A DNA stretch of 64,000 nt from Streptococcus gallinaceus (GTDB lineage: Bacteria; Bacillota; Bacilli; Lactobacillales; Streptococcaceae). The translations under genes were made by a program, and so were the position numbers. Numbering within the stretch: the first letter of the stretch is position 1; every line of letters begins with the position of its first letter. The stretch covers positions 248,001-312,000 of the forward strand of contig NZ_JALJXU010000001.1 of NCBI RefSeq assembly GCF_024170225.1, in the 5' to 3' direction. Shown here piece by piece: positions 25,993 to 34,263 of the stretch. The notes beneath the pieces are model-generated. The model was not told the DNA's origin, made no database searches, and was given only the letters and a program-made list of their open reading frames with translations.

Positions 25993-28213
25993 TGACAGTG
26001 GCAATGCGAAAAACTGTGTGTATCAAACGATGTACACAGTCGCTAGTGCTGAAGATTTAAAACAAGCAGTAATGAATGATCACATCTGTGCAAGGTTTAA
26101 GAATAATTACCGAAATAAGGATAACTTTATTAGTTCAGACTGCGATGTGTTTGATTGTGATAACGATCATAGTGATAATCCGAGCGATTGGATTTATCCA
26201 GAAGACTATGAGTTTTTATTAGAAGGTGTGAGCTATGCTGTAGTTCCTAGTCGCAACAATATGAAAGATAAAAATGGTAAGTCAGCTAGACCAAGACACC
26301 ATGTTTATTTTCCACATAAACCATTTGATAGTGCTGAAGAATGTGAAATCTTTAAACGTAAAGTACAAGCAAAGTATTCATTTTTTGATGCAAACGCATT
26401 GGATGCTGCACGCTTTATTTTTGGACATAATACGGACGATATTGTTTGGTTTGAAGGAAATAAAACAATTGATGATTTGTTGTTTGATAGTGTGGATGTA
26501 TTTGAAGAAATGGAGATGCAACTACCAAGTATTGAAGAAGGCTCACGAAATGCCACGATGAGCCATATTGCAGGAAAACTCATCAAACGTTATGGCAATA
26601 CAGACATTACCTATCAGTATTTCTTAGAAGAGGCAGAAAAGTGTAATCCACCACTTGAACAAGAAGAACTGCGTACCATTTGGAACAGTGCGATTAAGTT
26701 TGGATATAAGGTAAGTAGTCAAGCTGATTACATTAAGCCTGAACACTATAATCAAGAATTACAACTTATGCCAACAGACTATTCAGACGTTGGACAAGCA
26801 ACAGTACTTGCTCGTGAGTACAAGCATAAACTACGTTACTCTCCATCAACCGAATACTTAGTGTATAACGATAGCTTTTGGGAAGAGTCTAAACCATTAG
26901 CCCAAGCAGTCGCACAAGAATTAACGGAGCGACAGCTAGATGAGGCAACTATTGAGATTGAGAAATGTTTAAAAGAACTAACACAAACTGGTGCGATGAA
27001 ACTGATTATAGGCGTAGGAGTTAAAAAAGCAAAAGAACAATTCAACAAACTACAAAAACGAGCCTACGAAAAATATGAGAATGCCTTGAACTATGAGAAG
27101 TACGCTATTAAAAGACGGGATAGCAAATACATCTGGTCGGCATTGAAAGAAGTTCATCCGATGGTTCAAATTGCCCCAGTTGATTTAGATACAAATGAGT
27201 TTTTACTCAATACTCCAACTGGAACAATCAATCTACAAGATGGCAGTTTACAAAAGCATAGTTCAAATGATTTTATTACAAAACAAACGAATGTGGGTGC
27301 GTCAAATGAAAATAAGAATATATGGTTAGAAACACTGAATACTATCTTTGTGGGTGACCAAGATTTAATTGATTACGTTCAGATGATTGTGGGGTTAGCT
27401 GCAATTGGAAAGGTATATGTTGAGGCACTGATTATTTCCTACGGAGAGGGGAGAAACGGGAAGTCTACATTTTGGAATGTTATCTCACGAGTATTAGGAA
27501 CTTACTCTGGTAGTATTTCGGCAGATATTTTAACGAGTCAAATTAGACGAAATGTTAAACCAGAACTAGCTGAGGCAAAAGGTAAACGACTACTCATTGC
27601 AGCTGAACTAGAAGAAGGAATGCGACTGAATACATCTAACATCAAGCAACTCTGTTCAACTGATGAAATTGCTGCAGAGAAAAAATACAAAGATCCATTC
27701 AAGTATGTACCAACGCATACCTTAGTCCTTTATACGAACCATTTACCCAAAGTTGGTGCGATTGATAAAGGAACGTGGCGACGTTTAATTGTCATTCCAT
27801 TTTTGGCGACCATTGAAGGCAATCAAGATGTTAAGAACTATGCTGATTATTTATATGAAACGTGTGGTGGAGCAATACTCCAGTGGATTATCGATGGTGC
27901 AAAGAAAGTGATTCAAGAGAACTATCATTTAACCTTACCAAAAGTAGTGGAAGAATCGATTGAAACGTATAAGAAAAATAATGATTGGTTAGGCTATTTC
28001 ATTGAGGAATGTTGTGAACTTGGAAGTAGTTATACTGAAAAGTCAGGGCAATTATATAGTGAATATCGTGCGTTTTGCGCTCGAACTGGAGAGTTCGCAA
28101 GAAGTACTGCTGATTTCTATACAGCATTGGAGTCGCTTGGAATTATGAAAAAACGAGTAGCGAGTGGTGTTTTAATTTATGGATTGAAGTTGTCTAGTGA
28201 GTTTATGGACTAA
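25967..28213 (+). CDS. Phage/plasmid primase-helicase, P4 family
   Basis: A 748-residue protein. The N-terminal third (residues 1-190) holds a primase-like region with DCDVFDCDNDHSDNP and ARFIFGHN motifs. A primase C-terminal helical domain follows (GSRNATMSHIAGKLIKRYG). The C-terminal D5/P4-type SF3 helicase has Walker A GEGRNGKSTFWNVISRVLG (about residue 488) and Walker B ..KRLLIAAELEEG, then VLYTNHLPKV and the arginine finger in DKGTWRRLIVIPF. It primes and unwinds DNA at the phage origin. The length is normal for the family. Confidence 0.94.
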   Translation: MKLTIYSSNDSGNAKNCVYQTMYTVASAEDLKQAVMNDHICARFKNNYRNKDNFISSDCDVFDCDNDHSDNPSDWIYPEDYEFLLEGVSYAVVPSRNNMKDKNGKSARPRHHVYFPHKPFDSAEECEIFKRKVQAKYSFFDANALDAARFIFGHNTDDIVWFEGNKTIDDLLFDSVDVFEEMEMQLPSIEEGSRNATMSHIAGKLIKRYGNTDITYQYFLEEAEKCNPPLEQEELRTIWNSAIKFGYKVSSQADYIKPEHYNQELQLMPTDYSDVGQATVLAREYKHKLRYSPSTEYLVYNDSFWEESKPLAQAVAQELTERQLDEATIEIEKCLKELTQTGAMKLIIGVGVKKAKEQFNKLQKRAYEKYENALNYEKYAIKRRDSKYIWSALKEVHPMVQIAPVDLDTNEFLLNTPTGTINLQDGSLQKHSSNDFITKQTNVGASNENKNIWLETLNTIFVGDQDLIDYVQMIVGLAAIGKVYVEALIISYGEGRNGKSTFWNVISRVLGTYSGSISADILTSQIRRNVKPELAEAKGKRLLIAAELEEGMRLNTSNIKQLCSTDEIAAEKKYKDPFKYVPTHTLVLYTNHLPKVGAIDKGTWRRLIVIPFLATIEGNQDVKNYADYLYETCGGAILQWIIDGAKKVIQENYHLTLPKVVEESIETYKKNNDWLGYFIEECCELGSSYTEKSGQLYSEYRAFCARTGEFARSTADFYTALESLGIMKKRVASGVLIYGLKLSSEFMD

Positions 28214-28235
28214 ATTTCAGTAGTTATGTAGGTCA

Positions 28236-28311
28236 CTGTAGGTCTATATAGGACTTTTTCTATAAGAATAAAAATTTTAATCTATATAAAAGTATAGTAT
28301 AGACCCTACAG
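28236..28311 (+). promoter_or_regulatory. Long inverted repeat before the VRR-NUC gene
   Basis: CTGTAGGTCTATA (28236-28248) pairs with TATAGACCCTACAG (28298-28311) with one bulged base; the loop is AT-rich and includes a short TCTATATA/TATA repeat. It may be an origin-associated or mRNA hairpin. Confidence 0.45.
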
Positions 28312-28346
28312 AGAGATACATGAATGTTAGTTGGAGGTATTTAGAA

Positions 28347-28628
28347 ATGCTAGAAAAAGAGATAGAACAAGAATTAGTAAAACAAGTAAAAGCTAGAGGT
28401 GGAGTCTGTTTAAAACTACATAGTCAAAGTATGAGTGGTATTCCAGACAGATTAGTTCTTATGAAAAATGGCAAGTTAGGTTTTGTAGAACTAAAGCAGA
28501 AAGGAAAGAAACCTAGACCACTGCAAGTGCGAAGAATGAAACAATTGATGGAGTTAGGTTTTTACTGTTCGCTCATTGATGATAGAGAACAGGTGGGAGG
28601 TGTACTTGATGAAATATGTGCCACATAG
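28347..28628 (+). CDS. VRR-NUC domain nuclease
   Basis: About 93 residues. The ATG at 28347 is chosen because TTGGAGG lies 8-9 bases upstream; an earlier ATG at 28320 has none. The whole protein is a VRR-NUC PD-(D/E)xK fold: GGVCLKLHSQSMSGIPDRLVLMKNGKLGFVELKQKGKKPRPLQ carries the catalytic D, E and K. Such stand-alone nucleases act on branched DNA in phage replication and packaging. It overlaps the helicase gene. Confidence 0.9.
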   Translation: MLEKEIEQELVKQVKARGGVCLKLHSQSMSGIPDRLVLMKNGKLGFVELKQKGKKPRPLQVRRMKQLMELGFYCSLIDDREQVGGVLDEICAT

Positions 28629-29968
28629 TTCATCAAGAATATGCCAAAGATTTCATTGTCAGTCATAAGGTATCAGCTTTACTACTTGAGATGGGTTTAG
28701 GAAAAAGTGTGACAACACTTACTGCGATTAATGAACTCATTTACGACCGATTTGAAGTGAGTAAAGTTTTAATTATTGCGCCACTTAGAGTCGCTTGCTC
28801 AACTTGGCCAAGTGAGATTGAAAAATGGGAACACTTTAAAAGACTGACCTACTCGGTAGTTGTTGGAACTGAAAAAGAACGGCTGTCAGCTTTAAACAAG
28901 AACGTAAATATTTATATTATCAATCGTGAAAATGTAGACTGGTTAGTCAATAAAAGTGGAGTAGATTTTAACTTTGATATGTTAGTGATTGATGAACTGA
29001 GCTCCTTTAAGTCTTACAGTGCTAAACGATTTAAAAGTTTACTAAAAGTTAGACCAGCATTCAAACGAGTAGTTGGTTTAACGGGTACACCAAGTAGTAA
29101 TGGCTTAATGGACTTGTGGGCTGAGTTTCGTATTCTTGATTTAGGAGAAAGACTAGGTCGATACATCACTCATTATCGCAACACCTACTTTGTACCGGAT
29201 AAACGAAATGGTATGCTTATTTACAGCTACAAACTACAAAAAGATGCTGAAGATAAAATCTACGAAAAGATATCAGACATTACCATTTCCATGAAAGCTA
29301 AAGATCATTTGAAGATGCCTGATTTAGTCATGAATGAAGTGAAAGTTGAACTAGATGATAAAGAAAAAGCTAAGTATGAAACGTTTAGAAAAGAAATGGT
29401 TATGCAAGTGAGCAACAAAGAAATTGATGCAGTGAACGCTGCTAGTCTTTCTAACAAGTTACTTCAAATGGCGAGTGGCAGTATTTACGATGAAGATGGA
29501 AAATATCATTCAATTCATGGTAAAAAACTAGACGCTTTGGAAGATTTAATTGAAGGTGCAAATGGCAAACCAGTGTTAGTAGCTTACTGGTTTAAGTCTG
29601 ATAAAGAGAGAATTGAACAACGATTCAAGGTAAAAGAAATCAAAACAAGTGACGATATTGCTGAATGGAACAAAGGAAACATACCAGTTGCACTTATTCA
29701 TCCAGCAAGTGCAGGTCATGGACTGAATCTTCAAAGTGGAGGTTCAACCCTCATTTGGTTTTCACTGACATGGTCATTGGAACTCTACCAACAAACCAAC
29801 GCACGACTTTACAGACAAGGACAAGACGAAACAGTGGTCATTCATCATATCATTACTAAAGACACGATTGATGAAGATGTACTAAAATCATTAGAGAGAA
29901 AAGATAGAACACAAGAAGCATTGATGAATGCAGTCAAAGCTAGAATAGGAGGTACTGATGACAGCTAA
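28616..29968 (+). CDS. SNF2-type DEAD/DEAH helicase
   Basis: About 450 residues with motif I LEMGLGKSVTTL (about residue 26), II VIDELSSFK (DELS in place of DEAH), III LTGTPSSNGL and motifs V/VI GHGLNLQSGG and QTNARLYRQGQ. Phage SNF2 proteins remodel or translocate on DNA in replication. The family usually starts MKYVPH-YQ-YA. Here the ATG with the best ribosome-binding site (28609, GGGAGG 8 bases upstream) gives MKYVPH but is in another frame and stops soon; the helicase frame can start only at the ATG at 28616. A small insertion or deletion near 28625 has probably shifted the start. Confidence 0.88.
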   Translation: MCHIVHQEYAKDFIVSHKVSALLLEMGLGKSVTTLTAINELIYDRFEVSKVLIIAPLRVACSTWPSEIEKWEHFKRLTYSVVVGTEKERLSALNKNVNIYIINRENVDWLVNKSGVDFNFDMLVIDELSSFKSYSAKRFKSLLKVRPAFKRVVGLTGTPSSNGLMDLWAEFRILDLGERLGRYITHYRNTYFVPDKRNGMLIYSYKLQKDAEDKIYEKISDITISMKAKDHLKMPDLVMNEVKVELDDKEKAKYETFRKEMVMQVSNKEIDAVNAASLSNKLLQMASGSIYDEDGKYHSIHGKKLDALEDLIEGANGKPVLVAYWFKSDKERIEQRFKVKEIKTSDDIAEWNKGNIPVALIHPASAGHGLNLQSGGSTLIWFSLTWSLELYQQTNARLYRQGQDETVVIHHIITKDTIDEDVLKSLERKDRTQEALMNAVKARIGGTDDS

Positions 29969-30371
29969 AGAATATTTAAAACAAACTGATAGGCTTGTGA
30001 AACAAATTGAGTTAATGAATCAAGAATTGGTACAATTAAAACTGATGTCAGAATCCATTCAAGCTGTTCAGTACGGAGAGCGTGTTGTCAGTGGTACTAG
30101 AAGTCAAGATGCTCCTTTCGTTCGTTGTTTGATTAAAATTGCTGATTTGGAAGAGAAGATTAAGAAAAAGAATGAAGAACTGATACAAGTGAAATTAGAA
30201 ATCTCTGATGTTATCAATGAACTAGAAGACATTGACGAACGTATATTATTACTAGCACGGTATGTGAATAGAAGTAGTTGGGAAGATATCTATGAAACTT
30301 TGCATCGTTCCAAAAGTGCCGTGCATCGCCTTCATTCATCGGCTCTACGAAATCTTAAAGTACCAATATAA
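29958..30371 (+). CDS. DUF1492 family regulator (ArpU/sigma-like)
   Basis: A 137-residue protein. A long coiled-coil N-terminal half (LKQTDRLVKQIELMNQELVQLKLMSES.. EEKIKKKNEELIQVKLEISDVINEL) ends in a sigma-70 region-4-like HTH (DERILLLARYVNRSSWEDIYETLHRSKSAVHRLHSSALRNL). DUF1492 proteins sit at the border of early and late regions of streptococcal prophages and are thought to activate late transcription, like ArpU or RinA. Directly downstream are four GGGAC/GGGAG repeats with 10-bp period in front of the late block. Confidence 0.85.
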   Translation: MTAKEYLKQTDRLVKQIELMNQELVQLKLMSESIQAVQYGERVVSGTRSQDAPFVRCLIKIADLEEKIKKKNEELIQVKLEISDVINELEDIDERILLLARYVNRSSWEDIYETLHRSKSAVHRLHSSALRNLKVPI

Positions 30372-30377
30372 AAAGTT

Positions 30378-30449
30378 GGGACTTAACGGGACTAAGTGGG
30401 ACACTGAGGGAGTTGAAAGGGGAAAAATTACGTAGTAAAATGGTAGTAT
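30378..30449 (+). promoter_or_regulatory. Candidate late promoter with phased GGGAC repeats
   Basis: GGGAC at 30378, 30388 and 30398 and GGGAG at 30408 are spaced exactly 10 bp. A TAAAAT (30436-30441) or TAGTAT (30444-30449) can serve as -10; no good -35 is present, as expected for an activator-dependent promoter. Confidence 0.5.
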
Positions 30450-30457
30450 AGAAAATT

Positions 30458-30503
30458 GTATCACAAGAGCTCATACCAAATTTGGTGTGGGCTCTTGTGA
30501 TAC
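30458..30503 (+). promoter_or_regulatory. Perfect 20-bp-arm hairpin before the HNH gene
   Basis: GTATCACAAGAGCTCATACC and GGTGTGGGCTCTTGTGATAC form 20 pairs, with two G-U wobbles, around AAATTT. No T run follows, and the ribosome-binding site is free. It could be an anti-terminator, attenuator or protein site. Confidence 0.6.
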
Positions 30504-30521
30504 CCAAATGGAGGTGAGCGT

Positions 30522-30968
30522 ATGCCAACAAAACCTAAACGACCCTGTTCTTATCCAAACTGTCCTAAATTAACCGATGGACGATTCTGTGATAAACATC
30601 AAAAAGAAGAAAACAAGCGCTACGAGAAGTACGACAGAAATCCTGCTGTACGCCGTAGGTATGGAAGAGTATGGAAAAGAGTCCGTGATAGTTATGTGAG
30701 AGAACATCCCTACTGTGAATTGTGTTTTGGAAATGGACTGATGGTACAAGTAGAAGAAGTGCATCATAAGAAACCATTGTCTGAAGGTGGAACACACGCA
30801 CGAAACAATTTAATTTCTTTATGTAAAAGTTGTCACGCACGAATTCATGCGACCAATGGTAGTCGTTGGAATAAAAAGAAAGCCACTCAAAAAGAGTATC
30901 TTATAAAATATTATCAATATCTCGTTTGTTGTAAAGAATGCGACGAACTTCCATCGTGCTATCAATAA
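30522..30968 (+). CDS. HNH endonuclease
   Basis: A 148-residue phage HNH nuclease, ATG behind GGAGG. A zinc cluster (CSYPNCPKLTDGRFCDKHQ) and the HNH motif (EEVHHKKPLSEGG...ARNNLISLCKSCHARIH) are complete. In HK97-like phages such proteins work with the terminase at the cos site. The last 20 or so codons overlap the antisense toxin gene; the natural C-terminus may have been altered by insertion of the toxin-antitoxin pair. Confidence 0.92.
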   Translation: MPTKPKRPCSYPNCPKLTDGRFCDKHQKEENKRYEKYDRNPAVRRRYGRVWKRVRDSYVREHPYCELCFGNGLMVQVEEVHHKKPLSEGGTHARNNLISLCKSCHARIHATNGSRWNKKKATQKEYLIKYYQYLVCCKECDELPSCYQ

Positions 30969-31215
30969 CAACATAAAAAATAGAAAAGTTACGAACGTTA
31001 ATTCGGTAGTATGGATATTGACGTTTTTTCACTGATGGATAGGGAGAAAATGCTAATGGTGTTTCTAAGCGTTTCAATATAGCTAGTTCTACATCATCAA
31101 CTAATCGATCCGCTGCACTTGGATTATGCAAGGTGTTAGAAATATAATCTACAATACCATTTAAATCTTCTTCAAACAGTGGTAAGAATGCTAACTGATA
31201 GTGTTTACTTTCCAT
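30901..31215 (-). CDS. RelE/ParE family toxin
   Basis: A 104-residue protein with the RelE/ParE fold pattern: YQLAFLPLFEEDLNGIVDYISNTL, a Leu-rich middle and a basic C-terminus (VKKRQYPYYRINVRNFSIFYVVIDSTMEVRRILYNKRDI). RelE members cleave mRNA on the ribosome and ParE members poison gyrase; the sequence does not decide which. It overlaps the antitoxin gene by 11 bp, the usual coupling, and lies opposite to all phage genes. Confidence 0.88.
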   Translation of the reverse strand: MESKHYQLAFLPLFEEDLNGIVDYISNTLHNPSAADRLVDDVELAILKRLETPLAFSPYPSVKKRQYPYYRINVRNFSIFYVVIDSTMEVRRILYNKRDIDNIL

Positions 31216-31468
31216 TTATTCTTCCTCTTACACGGCTAAAGACTTCTTGATGTGAAAAGCGAGTAGTCGTTTCATTGGCTACTTTATCAGCATAGTCGAG
31301 TTCTTTTTCAATGTTATCAGTAAGAGAAGAATATTGTTCAACGCTCATTAAAACCATTGTTCCGTATCCATTTTTTGTTAAAAAGACGGGAGAATTAGAA
31401 TTGACAACAGTTTCCTCAATTTCAGGGAATTTGTTTCTAAGGTCAGAAACAGGACGAATATTAATCAT
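31205..31468 (-). CDS. Phd/YefM family antitoxin
   Basis: An 87-residue antitoxin starting MINIRPVSDLRNKFPEIEETVVNSNSPVFLTKNGYGTMVLMSVEQYSSL, a typical Phd/YefM N-terminal DNA-binding domain, with a C-terminal toxin-binding tail (ANETTTRFSHQEVFSRVRGRI). Its Shine-Dalgarno GGAGG sits within an inverted repeat just upstream. It forms a complete module with the toxin gene and probably represses its own promoter. Confidence 0.9.
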   Translation of the reverse strand: MINIRPVSDLRNKFPEIEETVVNSNSPVFLTKNGYGTMVLMSVEQYSSLTDNIEKELDYADKVANETTTRFSHQEVFSRVRGRINGK

Positions 31469-31495
31469 AAAGATAACCTCCTTTTAGTTATCTTT
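31469..31495 (-). promoter_or_regulatory. Operator of the toxin-antitoxin pair overlapping its RBS
   Basis: Perfect 9-bp inverted repeat AAAGATAAC / GTTATCTTT (31469-31477, 31487-31495) directly upstream of the antitoxin ATG; on the minus strand the ribosome-binding site AAAGGAGG lies across the spacer and inner arm. Confidence 0.65.
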
Positions 31496-31533
31496 ATTTT
31501 ATCATAATTTTATCGAAAAGAAAAATGAAAGAC

Positions 31534-31602
31534 GGGTAGGGGGATAAAAATCTCTACGTTCGATCCCAAAGGATAACGGGCGCCTCCCCTTACGCACAAA
31601 AA
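31534..31602 (+). other. Candidate cos/packaging region
   Basis: GC-rich gene-free stretch just before the small terminase: GGGTAGGGGGATA..ATCTCTACG..GGATAACGGGCGCCTCCCCTTACGC. It resembles the conserved sequence found upstream of P27-type small terminases, where cos lies, and contains a GTAGGGG/CCCCTTAC near-inverted repeat. No cut position can be read. Confidence 0.45.
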
Positions 31603-31644
31603 GCGCAATTCAAACAGGGTATTAAAGAATGAAAGGAGAAAAGA

Positions 31645-32223
31645 ATGGCAAAAGACGGAACACACCGTGGTGGTAGACGTGTTAGAGCTGGTACAAAACC
31701 ACAATCAGCAGTCGACAAAATCCAAAAAGGTAGGGAAGTTCGAGTGATGGTAAACGATATTTCAGATTTAGAAATTACAGACATGATGGCAGTTGATTTA
31801 CCACATGGTGTGCTACTTGAAGGGGCTGATATGCCAAAACCGAGTGAGTATTTATCTACTAAACAAAAAGATGGTAGACCACTAGGTGCTGATGATATTT
31901 ACAAAGAAACGTGGCTGTGGTTAAAAGAGCGAAAGTGTGAAAAGTTAGTTAATAAACGTTTGATTGAGTCCTACTCACAGGCTTTTGCACGCTATATTCA
32001 ATGCGAAGAGGCTGTTTCAACTTATGGATTACTAGGAAAACACCCCACAACAGGCGGAGTGATTACCTCACCATTCGTTCAAATGGCTAGCCAGTTTCAA
32101 AAGAGTGCCAATTTAATTTGGTATGAAATCTATGACATCGTAAAACAAAACTGCACAGATGTCTATGTTGATACAAGTGATGATTTGATGGAGAGATTAC
32201 TCCAATCAAGGAAAGGAAGATAA
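31645..32223 (+). CDS. P27 family small terminase subunit
   Basis: A 192-residue protein, ATG behind AAAGGAG. It has the P27-family start (AKDGTHRGGRRVRAGTKP) and the core (DIYKETWLWLKERKCEKLVNKRLIESYSQAFARYIQCEEAVSTYGLLGKHPTTGGVITSPFVQMASQFQKSANLIWYEIYDIV). It binds the packaging site and recruits the large subunit. Unusually, four genes for DNA modification and small proteins separate it from the large terminase, a feature of this phage group. Confidence 0.92.
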   Translation: MAKDGTHRGGRRVRAGTKPQSAVDKIQKGREVRVMVNDISDLEITDMMAVDLPHGVLLEGADMPKPSEYLSTKQKDGRPLGADDIYKETWLWLKERKCEKLVNKRLIESYSQAFARYIQCEEAVSTYGLLGKHPTTGGVITSPFVQMASQFQKSANLIWYEIYDIVKQNCTDVYVDTSDDLMERLLQSRKGR

Positions 32224-32228
32224 AAAAT

Positions 32229-33011
32229 ATGATTGAAAAAGTAAACCCATCGCACTCAGATAAGGTGGCGGATAGAATTGCTGGAGCGATTGTCGATTTA
32301 GCCTATAAGAAAAATAAAAATCCAAAGGTTGCCGTAGAAGTGTTAATTGGACATGGTAAGTGTCATGTTATGATTGAAACGACTGTCAACTTTACTAAAA
32401 AATCAATTGAAAAAATTATAGATCGTATCGCAGGAGATGTGATACCAGATATTACCATTGTTCCACAAGACGTTCACTTAGCTGAAAATCAAGCTGAGAA
32501 AGTACGCTGTGGGGACAATGGTATTTTTAAAGGTGTGCCTTTAACAGAAGAACAACAAGAGCTATCAAAAATTGCTCGTGGCATTTATGCGCAGTATCCA
32601 ACTGATGGTAAATACATCTTGGCAGATAATCGCTTAATCATTTGTCAAAGTCATGCACCAAAAGAAGAATTGTCCATGTTTTATCCAACCGCAACCATAA
32701 ACCCACTGGGTGATTGGACTGGTGGACCTGATGTGGATACTGGTGCAACGAATCGTAAGCTAGGATCAGATATGGCGGATAGCGTGACTGGTGGTGGCTT
32801 ACATGGTAAAGATTTATCCAAAGCTGATGTGAGTTTAAATATTTACGCTTTTCTAAAAGCTCAACAATTAGGAGAACCAGTGGCATTTAGCTGCGCAATC
32901 GGTGATGAAGAAGTCGATGGTATTCCATACGTTGATATTGTAAATATTGCCAAAGAGTACGTTGAGTCTGTTGGTGGATTTGAGAAGTTTGCTGAGTGGG
33001 GGTTATTCTAG
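32229..33011 (+). CDS. metK: Phage S-adenosylmethionine synthetase (short MetK)
   Basis: A 260-residue protein matching MetK but about two thirds of the usual 380-400. Conserved parts: NPSHSDKVADRIAGAIVDLA (the HPDK region), VRCGDNGIFKG (the GDQG region) and GDWTGGPDVDTGATNRKLGSDM..GGGLHGKDLSKADVS (the phosphate-binding GGP..D.G.TGRK and HGGGAFSGKD motifs). It makes SAM from Met and ATP. The next two genes are SAM-dependent DNA methyltransferases, so it probably supplies their cofactor during infection; that is inference. The three-domain family is shortened mainly in the centre, so activity is not certain. Confidence 0.85.
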   Translation: MIEKVNPSHSDKVADRIAGAIVDLAYKKNKNPKVAVEVLIGHGKCHVMIETTVNFTKKSIEKIIDRIAGDVIPDITIVPQDVHLAENQAEKVRCGDNGIFKGVPLTEEQQELSKIARGIYAQYPTDGKYILADNRLIICQSHAPKEELSMFYPTATINPLGDWTGGPDVDTGATNRKLGSDMADSVTGGGLHGKDLSKADVSLNIYAFLKAQQLGEPVAFSCAIGDEEVDGIPYVDIVNIAKEYVESVGGFEKFAEWGLF

Positions 33012-33012
33012 T

Positions 33013-34263
33013 ATGAAAACAACAACTGAACTACAACTCGTTTCTGTTTCAAAACTAGTACCTTATATCAACAATGCTCGCACACACTCTCCAAGTCAGA
33101 TTCAAAAACTACGTTCATCTCTAAGAGAATTTGGATTTATCAACCCCGTTATTATCGACCGTGACTACAATATCATAGCTGGACACGGACGAATTTTAGC
33201 TGCAAAGGAAGAAGGCATTTCAGAAGTTCCATGTGTCTTTGCAGAGCACTTAACCGAAGCTCAAAAGAAAGCCTACATACTTGCCGATAACCGCATGGCA
33301 TTAGATGCAGGTTGGGATGAAGAGTTGCTTGCAATTGAATTATCTGAACTTGAGGGATTTGATTTCGATTTAAGTTTAACTGGTTTTGATGAAAAAGAAT
33401 TATCAAGCATTTTTGATAGCGACAAGGATATAGAAGATGATGACTTTGATGTAGAGGCAGAGTTAAATAAACCACAAGTATCCAAACAAGGTGACTTGTG
33501 GTTATTAGGAAAACACCGCTTATACTGTGGGGACTCTACTCAATCCGAAAGCTACGACAAGCTAATGAATGGTGTGAAAGCAAATCTAGTCGTGACAGAC
33601 CCTCCGTATAATGTCAATTATGAAGGAAGTGCTGGTAAAATCAAAAACGATAATATGGAGGGCAGTGCCTTTCATGATTTTCTACTTGCAGCCTTTTCTA
33701 ACCTAGAGCTTAACATGACAGATGATTCGAGTATTTATGTTTTTCACGCAGATACAGAAGGATTGAATTTCAGACAAGCATTTACAGAAGCAGGATTTTA
33801 TTTGTCTGGTACGTGTATTTGGAAGAAACAATCGATCGTTCTTGGTCGTAGTCCTTATCAATGGCAACATGAACCAGTACTGTTTGGTTGGAAGAAAAAA
33901 GGCAAACATCAATGGTATACAGGACGCAAAGAGTCAACGATATGGGAATTTGATAAACCTAAGAAAAATGGAGACCACCCAACTATGAAACCTATTCCAC
34001 TACTTGCTTATCCGATTAAGAATTCGAGTATGGCAAACTCTGTTGTCTTGGATCCATTTGGAGGAAGTGGTTCAACACTCATCGCTTGTGAACAGTTAGA
34101 GCGTATTTGTCATACGATTGAACTAGATGAAAAGTTCTGTGATGTGATTGTCAAACGCTATATTGAACAAGTCGGCACAGATGAACAGGTCACACTTATC
34201 CGTGATGGTAAAGAATACAGCTACAAGGAAGTGGTGAGAGATGAAGAAGTTGACACTCGGTAG
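33013..34263 (+). CDS. ParB-domain DNA methyltransferase (N6-adenine/N4-cytosine)
   Basis: A 416-residue fusion. The N-terminal ParB/sulfiredoxin-like domain (about residues 8-110: VSKLVPYINNARTHSPSQIQKLRSSLREFGFINPVIIDRDYNIIAGHGRILAAKEEG) precedes a methyltransferase with catalytic DPPYNVNYEG (about residue 196) and the SAM motif VVLDPFGGSGSTLIACEQL (about 345). DPPY before FGGSG gives the beta class order. ATG at 33013 follows the metK stop by one base; the ribosome-binding site is weak, so coupling is likely. It methylates phage DNA, presumably to escape host restriction or to regulate packaging. Confidence 0.92.
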   Translation: MKTTTELQLVSVSKLVPYINNARTHSPSQIQKLRSSLREFGFINPVIIDRDYNIIAGHGRILAAKEEGISEVPCVFAEHLTEAQKKAYILADNRMALDAGWDEELLAIELSELEGFDFDLSLTGFDEKELSSIFDSDKDIEDDDFDVEAELNKPQVSKQGDLWLLGKHRLYCGDSTQSESYDKLMNGVKANLVVTDPPYNVNYEGSAGKIKNDNMEGSAFHDFLLAAFSNLELNMTDDSSIYVFHADTEGLNFRQAFTEAGFYLSGTCIWKKQSIVLGRSPYQWQHEPVLFGWKKKGKHQWYTGRKESTIWEFDKPKKNGDHPTMKPIPLLAYPIKNSSMANSVVLDPFGGSGSTLIACEQLERICHTIELDEKFCDVIVKRYIEQVGTDEQVTLIRDGKEYSYKEVVRDEEVDTR

